The notes under the pieces are model-generated. The model had not been told where the DNA came from, did no database searches, and worked only from the letters and a program-made list of their open reading frames with translations. This document shows positions 22,939 to 28,413 of a stretch of 28,413 nt of DNA, one piece after another. The stretch's first letter is position 1. Each line of letters begins with the position of its first letter. Origin of the DNA: a virus; IMG/VR virus record IMGVR_UViG_3300042453_003477, positions 1 through 28,413 of that record; one strand, written 5' to 3'. Position numbers and translations under genes: made by a program.

Positions 22939-23888
22939 CCCCGACCCCCGCACCACGCGAGGGCCGGGGCTTCCCTGTCGGGGACGCGCCCAGCCCAAGC
23001 GCCCCCACCGGCACCGTACCGGCGTGGGGGTGGAGCCGCTATCGCTCTGCGCTCGATGCGACGCCGACACGGGTGCGCGGAAGCTACCGCGACCTCGTCG
23101 CCATGCTGACGACACCACTCGACGGCAGCGCGATCGAGGACAAGCGTCGGTGCGCGGCGTGGTCGCCGGCCGTGCTGCACGAGGGTCGGCGCCGGGGAAA
23201 CGACCACGTCGAGGCCGTGTCGTGCATTGTCCTCGACTATGACGATGGAACTGACCTGCTCACCGCGCTGGACCCGTGGCGGGACTGGCCGTGCATCTAT
23301 CATACGTCGTGGAGTTGCACCGACGACGTCGCCAAGTATCGACTGGTCGTTCCGCTCGCGCGGCCGGTGCCGGCGTTGGCGTGGCGGTGGGTATGGAGGT
23401 GGGCGGCGCAGCGGGCTGGCGGCACGATCGATCCGGCGTGCTCGGATGCAAGCCGCCTTTATTTTCTACCGCATCGCCGGCCGGGGGCGCCGTTCGATAC
23501 CGGCACGCACGACCCGGGCGGGGCGCTGTGCGACCCCGACTGGCATCTGGTGGACGCTGGCACGCTGGCCGCGGTGGGGCGCTCCACGGACTCCGTAGCG
23601 CGAGAGCGGGACTGGGAGGGGCGCGACTACCGGGCCACGGCGTCGACGGCGCAGAGGGTCGCAGCGGAGGCGCTGCGGGCCGATCCCGCGGTGCGCGAAC
23701 GGGTCGGGTCGGCGCTACGAGGGGTAGTGAGGGGGACGCGGTGCCATGGGATCCGGTGCCCTGCCTGCGGGCGGGCGTCGGTCTGGTTTTTGATCGACCC
23801 AAGGGTGAAGGCCACAGCGGAATGTAACCATCGGAATAGTTGCGGGTGGTACGGGCATCTCGACCAGCTGCTAAGGGGGCAGGCATGA
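22935..23888 (+). CDS. AEP-like primase/polymerase
   Basis: A 317-residue protein resembling archaeo-eukaryotic primase-type replication proteins. A DYDDG motif (Asp101-Asp103, with the family's DhD metal pair) follows a hydrophobic strand CIVLD. A His-Thr-Ser segment at 123-125, KYRLVVPLARP from 134 and SRLYFLPHR at 173-181 match the conserved strands and helices of phage primases that accompany VapE helicases. A zinc-ribbon-like C-terminus (Cys275, Cys278, Cys297, Cys303) ends the protein. It would lay RNA or DNA primers at the phage origin. An ATGA overlap joins it to the helicase gene. Confidence 0.75.
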   Translation: MTPTPAPREGRGFPVGDAPSPSAPTGTVPAWGWSRYRSALDATPTRVRGSYRDLVAMLTTPLDGSAIEDKRRCAAWSPAVLHEGRRRGNDHVEAVSCIVLDYDDGTDLLTALDPWRDWPCIYHTSWSCTDDVAKYRLVVPLARPVPALAWRWVWRWAAQRAGGTIDPACSDASRLYFLPHRRPGAPFDTGTHDPGGALCDPDWHLVDAGTLAAVGRSTDSVARERDWEGRDYRATASTAQRVAAEALRADPAVRERVGSALRGVVRGTRCHGIRCPACGRASVWFLIDPRVKATAECNHRNSCGWYGHLDQLLRGQA

Positions 23889-25111
23889 CGGAAGCGGAGA
23901 TCATCGAACTCGTCGGCGTGCGGGTGGACGGCGGGCCGGACCCGCGGGTGCTCGCTCAGCTGAAAATGGGCGGGTCGGGTGACGAACCACGCCCACGGGC
24001 GATTCTCGAAAACTTGGCGACGATCCTCGGCGAAGATCCGCGGTGGCGGGGCAGGGTTTACTTGTCGGACCACGACGGCCGGACCTACCTCGACGGGAAG
24101 GCGATCACGGACGGCGACGAGTCTGAGGCGGCGTTATGGCTGTCGAGAAACTACGATGTGGCGCCCGGGTCGGCGCTCGTCGGCGAGGCGTTGCGGTTGG
24201 TCGGCCGGGCGAACCGCCGGCACCCGCCGCGGGACTACCTCGATCGGTGTCGGGCGGCGTGGGACGGTTGCGAGCGGATCGATCGTTGGCTGGCGACGTA
24301 TCTGGGTGTCGCGCCAGATCCGCTGTCGTCGGCGATCGGTCGGTGTTTCCTGTTGTCGGCGGTCGCTCGGTTACGCGCTCCCGGGTGCAAGGTCGATACG
24401 GTTTTGATCCTCGTCGGTGGGCAGGGCGCCGGGAAATCGACGGCGTTGCGGGTGCTTGCGGGCGAATGGTTCTCGGACACGCCGATCACGGTAGGGTCGA
24501 AGGACGTGTACGAGCAGCTGTCGGGGATTTGGATCTACGAGCTCGCGGAGCTCGACGCCTTCCGAAAGGCAGAATGGCCCGCGATCAAGGCGTTGATCAG
24601 CTCGCCCGCCGATAACGTGCGGCGCGCGTATGCCCGAAACGCGGTGATCGTGCCGCGTCAGAGCGTATGGGTCGGGACGTCGAACCGCAAGGATTTTCTC
24701 GCCGATAGCACCGGGAGCCGCCGATTCTGGCCCGTCGAGGTAGCGGCGACCGGGCCGATCGACCTGACGAACCTGCGGCGCGAGCGGGACCAACTTTGGG
24801 GCGAAGCGGTGGCGCGGTACGAGGCGGGGGAGGCGTGGTGGTTGCCCGGCGACCTCGACGCGGCCCTCGCCGATCGTGCGGAGGAATATGAGCAGGCCGA
24901 CCCGTGGGCCGCTCGGGTGGCCGCGTTCGCGAAGGGGCAGTCCGAGATCGAGATCGGCGACCTGCTTGCTCGGGCGCTCGACCGGCCCGCACACGCACAG
25001 ACACCGCATGACTCGGCGCGTGCCGGGAACCTGCTTGCCGAGCTCGGGTTCGTTCGTCGCCGTCGGCGGCGGGACGATGGATCCCGCCCGACGGTATGGG
25101 TTCGCGGCTAG
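23885..25111 (+). CDS. VapE-like replicative helicase/ATPase
   Basis: A 408-residue protein of the virulence-associated E family. Walker A GGQGAGKST (residues 178-186, Lys184), Walker B-like IYELAELDAF (Glu222, Asp224), sensor GTSNRKDF (264-271) and a GSRRFWPV arginine finger (Arg279-Arg280) appear in order. These mark superfamily-3-like ring helicases used by phages and satellite islands to start replication after priming. The N-terminal 165 residues are helical and may load DNA or bind the primase. The gene overlaps the convergent minus-strand regulator by 4 nt. Confidence 0.88.
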   Translation: MTEAEIIELVGVRVDGGPDPRVLAQLKMGGSGDEPRPRAILENLATILGEDPRWRGRVYLSDHDGRTYLDGKAITDGDESEAALWLSRNYDVAPGSALVGEALRLVGRANRRHPPRDYLDRCRAAWDGCERIDRWLATYLGVAPDPLSSAIGRCFLLSAVARLRAPGCKVDTVLILVGGQGAGKSTALRVLAGEWFSDTPITVGSKDVYEQLSGIWIYELAELDAFRKAEWPAIKALISSPADNVRRAYARNAVIVPRQSVWVGTSNRKDFLADSTGSRRFWPVEVAATGPIDLTNLRRERDQLWGEAVARYEAGEAWWLPGDLDAALADRAEEYEQADPWAARVAAFAKGQSEIEIGDLLARALDRPAHAQTPHDSARAGNLLAELGFVRRRRRRDDGSRPTVWVRG

Positions 25112-25491
25112 GCGCCGACGCACGCAAGGTAGTACGCGAGCCCGTGCCGGGCCGCGTCGGATATCGACATACCACGCTGAGCCGCGAACGCCCGCAGCGC
25201 TCGCGCCTCGGAGGCGGTGAGCCGCACGGTGACCGCGGTGTCGAGCGCTTCGGTGTCGCGACGTGGGCGACCCGCCCCGGCGCGCTTGCCACCACGAGGG
25301 GCCGACGTATCGCCGTTTATGTCGTTGACGAGCTCGACGACCGCGGCGCGCTGGTCGGCGGTGAGGCGCCCGTTGCTGGCGACCTCACGCGCGGCAGCGA
25401 TCGCGGCCTTCCGGCGCTGCGCGATCGTCATATCTTCCTCGGTCGCGAAATAACGTGTCCAGCGGATCTGTTCAGCGTTTAGAATGTCCAT
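25108..25491 (-). CDS. Second ribbon-helix-helix protein with basic linker
   Basis: A 127-residue protein. The N-terminal half is helical (RRKAAIAAAREVASNGRL); the middle has a basic Gly-rich linker GGKRAGAGRPRRD, similar to AT-hook-like sequences. The C-terminal 45 residues fit a ribbon-helix-helix domain (TAVTVRLTASEARALRAFAAQRGMSIS). Preceded by GGAG at 7 nt. It is the last gene of the minus operon and converges with the helicase gene. It is a likely DNA-binding regulator, candidate partner or antagonist of the other RHH protein. Confidence 0.7.
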   Translation of the reverse strand: MDILNAEQIRWTRYFATEEDMTIAQRRKAAIAAAREVASNGRLTADQRAAVVELVNDINGDTSAPRGGKRAGAGRPRRDTEALDTAVTVRLTASEARALRAFAAQRGMSISDAARHGLAYYLACVGA

Positions 25492-25520
25492 GTTTGTGCT
25501 CCTAAGTTGGAAACGTTCAG

Positions 25521-25826
25521 CTAGAATGTGAGCGTTACGCTTTCACTATTTGCATTTCTGATAAATAAGGCGGTTGCCCCGGCGTCTCTCGCGATGGTTG
25601 CACACGCATCAAGCGTGGTCCGGGAAATGTCGTTGTACGCCTGTCGCCAGACGCACGAGTCAATCTTGCCAAACCCGTCGCAACCGCAGATTTCCCAAGG
25701 CGTGTGCCGCCCGTTGTCCGCCGCGGCTAGAAAGGATTTGACCTCGGCGATGCTTGTGTTTTGGAATGGCAAAACTACTGAAATCATTTGCCCTCCTTGC
25801 GTTTCGTTTTCGGCGTTGTGGCTCAT
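25521..25826 (-). CDS. Hypothetical protein (101 aa)
   Basis: A 101-residue alpha/beta protein with helices around EVKSFLAAADN and TTLDACATIARDAGATALF, and a C-terminal strand SVTLTF. Cys residues at GCDG and SCVW may bind metal but no clear motif exists. The first ATG gives an ATGA overlap with the upstream gene, and GGAG precedes it; another ATG 13 codons later has a very strong AAGGAGG four bases upstream, so the true start could be either. The AT-richer composition sets it apart from the rest of the window. Confidence 0.6.
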   Translation of the reverse strand: MSHNAENETQGGQMISVVLPFQNTSIAEVKSFLAAADNGRHTPWEICGCDGFGKIDSCVWRQAYNDISRTTLDACATIARDAGATALFIRNANSESVTLTF

Positions 25827-26047
25827 ACACCGAACTCCAACATTTCAAGGCGGGTTGCCAGATCCCGCCGATAAGCCCAAAGAGACGCGAGCCGTTCTTC
25901 GGTCTGCCGTTGTGCCGGCCGCTCGCCAGCCTGCGCGATCTTGATCGTTTCGTCGATTTGTCGACTAATCTGACGCATTTCTTCGATCACGATAGAGGCG
26001 CGCTCTTGGTTTTTCAGCGGGATATCGGCAATATTCGGCGTATACAT
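25823..26047 (-). CDS. Small coiled-coil protein (74 aa)
   Basis: A 74-residue protein that is nearly all helix and charge-rich: NQERASIVIEEMRQISRQID, then an acidic/basic helix RQTEERLASLWAYRRDLATRL. It looks like a helical hairpin or coiled coil. RBS AAGGGGG lies four bases before the ATG, and the promoter at 26098-26126 lies upstream. First gene of the minus operon. The function is unknown; an anti-repressor or regulator-partner role is possible only by position. Confidence 0.6.
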   Translation of the reverse strand: MYTPNIADIPLKNQERASIVIEEMRQISRQIDETIKIAQAGERPAQRQTEERLASLWAYRRDLATRLEMLEFGV

Positions 26048-26072
26048 CGGTCCCCCTTGTCTCGTTTATCGT

Positions 26073-26091
26073 CGTCGGCGACGCTGCCGAC
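26073..26091. repeat. Inverted repeats at the minus promoter start site
   Basis: Two overlapping inverted repeats: CGTCG-G-CGACG at 26073-26083 and GTCGGC/GCCGAC (26074-26079, 26086-26091) around a 6-base loop. They sit at and just after the expected transcription start of the minus operon. They could be an operator or an mRNA hairpin. The first is the reverse complement of the 11-mer at 4029-4039 in the capsid leader. Confidence 0.5.
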
Positions 26092-26097
26092 ACAGGT

Positions 26098-26126
26098 AGA
26101 ATACTGCATCGGTATTCAACGTGCAA
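26098..26126 (-). promoter_or_regulatory. Minus-strand sigma-70-type promoter
   Basis: Read on the minus strand: -35 TTGCAC (26126-26121), 17-bp spacer, -10 TATTCT (26103-26098). Both hexamers and spacing are good. It drives the three-gene minus operon that starts at 26047. The transcription start should fall near 26091, which places the inverted repeat below in the early transcribed region. Confidence 0.75.
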
Positions 26127-26227
26127 GGGAAAAGCACAACGTGGACAGAGTGGACAAGCGATGGACTGATCCCTGTCCACGGCGGCACAAGGTGAAACCT
26201 ACGTTTTCGAGGTGGACGACTGGAACG

Positions 26228-26269
26228 ATTGAATCTGACAAGATCCTCATAAAAGAGAAATTATATATA
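26228..26269. other. AT-rich island in divergent region
   Basis: A 42-nt stretch with only about 24% G+C in a genome near two thirds GC, ending ATTATATATA just before the G-rich run. It lies between the left and right groups of hexamers. Such islands serve as DNA unwinding elements in iteron origins. A -10-like TATATA is present but I found no -35 element 16-18 bp away, so a promoter here is not supported. Confidence 0.65.
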
Positions 26270-26297
26270 GGGGGGTGGGTGGGGGTAGGGGTCAGGG
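26270..26297 (+). other. G-quadruplex-forming motif
   Basis: Plus-strand G-runs of 6, 3, 5 and 4 separated by loops T, T and TA (26270-26291), with another GGG at 26295-26297. Loops of one to two bases predict a very stable parallel quadruplex. It abuts the AT-rich island directly, so melting there would free the G-rich strand to fold. Confidence 0.8.
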
Positions 26298-26446
26298 CTC
26301 ACCGCCCGGTGGACGTCAGAGTTTTGGACGTTTTCAATCGTCCACCTGTCCACCGGCGCAAAGTGGCGCTATACCTAGTCTGTCGCTGGACAGGGGGCTG
26401 TCCACCGCCCTGTCCACGCCTGTCCACGCTGTCCAGAGGGGGCCGC

Positions 26447-26764
26447 ATGCCGATACCGCCGGAAACCGTCGCCGCGCAGGCTCGCCGCGGACTCGCGCTG
26501 CGGGCCAGTCTCCCGCCGTCGCGTCGTGGGGGAACCTCGATCGGGCTCGCGCGGGCGAACCAGCTGGCGAACCGGGAGGAAGTTTCGATCGACACGATTC
26601 GCCGGATGATCAGCTACTTCGACCGCCACGAAGTCGACAAAGAGGGCGAGGGCTGGGGCCGGGACTCGCGAGGCTACCAAGCGTGGTTGCTCTGGGGCGG
26701 CGACCCGGGCCGTCGTTGGGCGCGCGAGGTATGGGCGGAGTATGTTCGCGAGGGGGGCGCATGA
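26447..26764 (+). CDS. Hypothetical phage protein with WLLWGGD signature
   Basis: A 105-residue protein starting PIPPETVAAQARRGLALRAS, followed by VSIDTIRRMISYFDRHEVDK and GYQAWLLWGGDPGRRW. I have an impression of this architecture from other phage proteins, where it appears alone or as a domain in larger proteins, with no assigned enzyme activity that I can name. AGAGGGGGCC upstream is a good RBS. It is the first gene right of the repeat-rich region and ends in an ATGA overlap, so it may respond to whatever binds the array. Confidence 0.65.
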   Translation: MPIPPETVAAQARRGLALRASLPPSRRGGTSIGLARANQLANREEVSIDTIRRMISYFDRHEVDKEGEGWGRDSRGYQAWLLWGGDPGRRWAREVWAEYVREGGA

Positions 26765-27093
26765 TCCGACCGTTTGCTGCACCGACCGATGCAGAGGCCG
26801 CGGCCGTCGGCCGGCGCGAGCTTGTGCTACGCTGGATCGCTGAGTCTCGGGGCTGGGATGCCTCGCACGGCGTATTGTTCTGGAAAACGTCGGAGGGCTG
26901 GTGCCTTTCTGTCGTCGAGGGGTTCGTCATTACGAGTGCCGAGGGGGCGACTCGGGATGATGCGATCCGCGACCTCTGGCGGCGCACCGTCGAAGCGCGG
27001 CAGCTGCGGCACTACGTCGAGGACCGCAGCGCTGACCGGGCGCAGCTGGCAGCGCTCGGTGAACAGCTCGGGCTGGTCAAGGGGGGCGCATGA
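26761..27093 (+). CDS. Hypothetical protein (110 aa)
   Basis: A 110-residue protein joined by ATGA overlaps to both neighbours. It has a helix (AAVGRRELVLRWIAESRGW), a beta region with HGVLFWKTSEGWCLSVVEGFVITS and a C-terminal helical half (RDDAIRDLWRRTVEARQLRHYVED). The mix suggests a small enzyme-like or regulatory domain, but I do not recognise a family. The RBS GGGGGG sits three bases before the ATG. Confidence 0.6.
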   Translation: MIRPFAAPTDAEAAAVGRRELVLRWIAESRGWDASHGVLFWKTSEGWCLSVVEGFVITSAEGATRDDAIRDLWRRTVEARQLRHYVEDRSADRAQLAALGEQLGLVKGGA

Positions 27094-27269
27094 TCGGGCA
27101 GTACGTGGAATGGTGGGTCGCGGACGGTGGGGGCTATCGGCGTCACCCGGCGCGGCCGGGTTGTTCGACGCCGGCTCGGTGCGCGGCGTTGTCCCGCGAG
27201 CGGCTGGCGCTGTGGGGTTGCCTTTGTGCGCAGGCCCAGCGTGAGGCCGAACTGTTGAGCCGCGCATGA
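27090..27269 (+). CDS. Small Cys-containing protein (59 aa)
   Basis: A 59-residue protein with ATGA overlaps at both ends and a G-rich RBS (AAGGGGGG) before its ATG. It begins IGQYVEWWVADGGGYRRHP and has Cys25, Cys31, Cys44 and Cys46 (C-x5-C...C-x-C), which could hold one zinc. The C-terminal half is helical (LSRERLALWG, then AQAQREAELL). No family is recognised. Overlap structure and codon use favour a real gene. Confidence 0.6.
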   Translation: MIGQYVEWWVADGGGYRRHPARPGCSTPARCAALSRERLALWGCLCAQAQREAELLSRA

Positions 27270-27847
27270 GTCGGCGAGCGGCGCCGCGGCCGGTGCGCAC
27301 GCCTACCGGGGACTGGCAGGTAGCGATCGACCCGGGGAACAATGGGGCGATCGTTGCGGGGCGGGTGGTTGACGGGCGGCTATGTGTCGCGGCGGCGGTG
27401 ACGTGGACGCACCGCGTCCGGAAGGCGGGGCCTTGCTGGGCGGTGCGGGCCGGTGGTGAGGGCTGGGGGTCGCACGAGCGGACGACCGGATCGCTTTACG
27501 CGGTGGGCGAGGGGTTCGCTCGATGGTGCGACGAGCTTAGCGTCGGCGCGTACCGGCTCACGGTCGAGGGCCTATTCGGTCGAGGGCCGACGTTGGAGCG
27601 GCTCTCGTGGTATGCGGGCCTTGTGGCTGGTCCGTTGCTCGACGGGGCGGTTGGGCCGGTCGAGCGGCCGCTGGCGACCTCGTGGCGCTCGGAGGTGCTC
27701 GGAGTCCGCGGGGGTACACCCGCCGACGAGGCGGAACAAGCGGCGATCGAGTGGGCACGGTCGAACGTGCTTGGGGCGGGTGGCGTCGCCGGCGTGGGCC
27801 ACGTCGCCGAGGCGTGCGCGATCGCGTGGTGGCGGGCGTGTCGGTAG
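27266..27847 (+). CDS. RuvC-like Holliday junction resolvase
   Basis: A 193-residue RNase H-fold protein. IDPGNNGAI (Asp22) matches RuvC motif I, VEGLFGR (Glu101) the second acidic site, and GHVAEACAIAWW (His179, Glu182) the C-terminal motif, where RuvC usually has two Asp. The His/Glu variant is still plausible for metal binding. It would cut four-way junctions left by ERF-driven recombination or replication, before packaging. The ATG overlaps the previous gene by ATGA. Alternative: a related RNase H-like nuclease of other role. Confidence 0.7.
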   Translation: MSRRAAPRPVRTPTGDWQVAIDPGNNGAIVAGRVVDGRLCVAAAVTWTHRVRKAGPCWAVRAGGEGWGSHERTTGSLYAVGEGFARWCDELSVGAYRLTVEGLFGRGPTLERLSWYAGLVAGPLLDGAVGPVERPLATSWRSEVLGVRGGTPADEAEQAAIEWARSNVLGAGGVAGVGHVAEACAIAWWRACR

Positions 27848-28338
27848 GGCTGGACGTCGGCGCGAAGTTTGCCGACATTCGGCGGTTGACGCGCACGCAT
27901 CCCTTGTGGCGGGTGGCGGTTGCGCGGGGGCTGGATCCTGACGACGTGCTGCAAAGTGTCGTCCTTGGTCTACTCACGAGGCAGCAGGGGCGATCGCGGT
28001 ATGACCCCGCTCGGGCGTCGTTCTCGCGATACGTCTACCTCGTGGCGGGCTCGGTGATCGCGAACCTGCTCGACTCGCAGCGGGGGCGGAACCGGCGCGA
28101 GGTGCTCGGCGACCTCGACGACGCGGCGCGCTCGGCGAGCGGGGAGGCGGTCGACGACGAGGCCGATCTAGTCGTGCGGTTGTTCGCGCTGTTGGTTGCG
28201 GACGGGCACGAGCCGCGGATCGTTTTGCTGCTCGTGGACGGCGGCTCGGTCGCGGTCGCACGTCGTCGGCGCGGCGGGCAGCTTGCGGACTCTATCGCCG
28301 CGCGGATACGCTCAGAGCTGGGGGCGGGCGATGCGTAG
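27838..28338 (+). CDS. Sigma-factor-like protein
   Basis: A 166-residue protein. Residues 33-85 resemble sigma-70 region 2: DPDDVLQSVVLGLL, then RYDPARASFSRYVYL and SVIANLLDSQRGR, which map onto regions 2.1-2.4 where -10 DNA and core RNA polymerase are contacted. After an acidic linker, residues 115-160 are helical and might be a degenerate region 4 (VVRLFALLVADGHEPRIVLLL, then DSIAARIRSELG). It overlaps the resolvase gene by 10 nt; GTGs at 27826 and 27829 are alternative starts. A late-gene sigma or host RNA polymerase modifier is inferred. Confidence 0.6.
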   Translation: MSVGLDVGAKFADIRRLTRTHPLWRVAVARGLDPDDVLQSVVLGLLTRQQGRSRYDPARASFSRYVYLVAGSVIANLLDSQRGRNRREVLGDLDDAARSASGEAVDDEADLVVRLFALLVADGHEPRIVLLLVDGGSVAVARRRRGGQLADSIAARIRSELGAGDA

Positions 28339-28347
28339 GGCTGGGGC

Positions 28348-28413
28348 ATGGCAGCGCAGGCGATCGGGCGAAAACCATGGGAAAACCTAGGCCGCATACC
28401 CCGGGGTGACCTT
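28348..28413 (+). CDS. Partial ORF running off the window end
   Basis: An ATG nine bases after the previous stop, preceded by a TGGGG run, opens 22 codons (AAQAIGRKPWENLGRIPRGDL) with no stop before the last base. Whether it continues cannot be seen. If the sequence is a closed circle, the next codon at the window start would be TGA and the peptide would be only 22 residues. No family can be assigned. Confidence 0.35.
   Translation, partial: MAAQAIGRKPWENLGRIPRGDL

Larger units (their letters stand above)
26141..26436. repeat. Iteron-like GTGGAC/GTCCAC array
   Basis: Exact hexamers lie at 26141, 26150, 26175, 26212, 26309, 26340, 26348, 26400, 26412 and 26422, with near copies at 26161, 26324, 26386 and 26431. 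Seven extend to the heptamer GTGGACA/TGTCCAC. Copies on the left mostly read GTGGAC and those on the right mostly GTCCAC, giving an overall inverted layout. Spacing within clusters is 8-12 bp, near one helical turn. Under one exact copy would be expected by chance in such a length. Fits an iteron-type origin or a regulator-binding array. Confidence 0.8.

Noticed and set aside
26239-26269. Promoter with -10 TATATA in the AT island
   Set aside because: No -35-like hexamer lies 16-18 bp upstream; the CTGACA present is about 20 bp away.
26141-26436. Possible CRISPR array
   Set aside because: The repeated units are only 6-7 bp in both orientations and the spacing is 8-12 bp within clusters, unlike CRISPR repeats of over 20 bp with regular spacers.
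25754-26446. Long open plus-strand frame before the WLLWGGD gene
   Set aside because: It runs antisense to two minus-strand genes and through the repeat, AT and G-quadruplex region. Its sequence looks random and the RBS is at 26447.
26275-26760. Second open frame through the repeat region
   Set aside because: It reads as translated repeats with no RBS; the real gene starts at the ATGA overlap at 26761.
357-28000. About fourteen GCGATCGC octamers, the HIP1 motif common in cyanobacteria
   Set aside because: GCGATCGG and GCGATCGA are also frequent and most copies fall in Ala-Ile codon runs, so general GATCG preference explains them. Not used to assign a cyanobacterial host.
1-28413. tRNA or rRNA genes
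   Set aside because: No cloverleaf with a typical T-loop or conserved rRNA segment was noticed by eye; a dedicated search was not possible.
1-28413. Direct terminal repeat between the window ends
   Set aside because: The first and last bases share no visible repeat.

Overview
The window looks like most or all of a small tailed-phage genome of siphovirus type. The DNA is GC-rich (about two thirds GC by eye), genes are packed with 4-nt ATGA/GTGA overlaps or 1-nt gaps, and the module order is canonical: packaging, portal, scaffold, capsid, connectors, tail tube, tail chaperone, tape measure, tail tip and fibres, lysis, recombination, replication, late/regulatory genes. No contractile sheath gene is seen, so a flexible non-contractile tail is inferred. 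The host cannot be named from the sequence; a GC-rich bacterium is likely. No integrase, excisionase, partition genes or CI-type repressor were recognised, and no terminal direct repeat was seen.

Layout. 57-5000 (+): terminase small and large subunits, portal, scaffold-like protein, major capsid protein, then a strong intrinsic terminator. 5114-8350 (+): head-tail connector and completion genes, tail tube protein, and a tail-assembly chaperone pair joined by a -1 frameshift at a GGGGGGC slippery site. 8350-18824 (+): a small inserted gene, the tape measure, a 1055-residue Asp-box tail protein, a hub-like protein, and a run of beta-rich, collagen-like and YadA-like fibre proteins. 18851-19888 (+): lysis cassette with two small membrane proteins and an M15 zinc peptidase. 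20141-22418 (-): recombination operon of a 31-residue membrane peptide, ERF annealing protein, DEDDy exonuclease, SSB and two small genes, every junction an ATGA overlap. 22455-25111 (+): a divergent promoter and operator-like palindrome, then a ribbon-helix-helix regulator, a small zinc-ribbon protein, an AEP-like primase and a VapE-like helicase. 25108-26047 (-): an operon of two small genes and a second ribbon-helix-helix protein. 26048-26446: a 399-bp gene-free divergent region with a minus-strand promoter, a palindrome, an AT-rich island, a strong G-quadruplex motif and about ten exact GTGGAC/GTCCAC hexamers. 26447-28338 (+): small genes, a RuvC-like resolvase and a sigma-factor-like protein, then an ORF that runs off the end.

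How it works together (inference). The primase, helicase and SSB would replicate the phage DNA, possibly from the iteron-like region at 26.1-26.4 kb. ERF, the exonuclease and the RuvC-like enzyme would process and resolve recombination intermediates before terminase packaging. The two ribbon-helix-helix proteins and the sigma-like protein are candidates for temporal control. The most interesting unexplained element is the repeat, G-quadruplex and AT-island intergenic region. Next are the sigma-like protein, the frameshift site and the YadA-like fibre.
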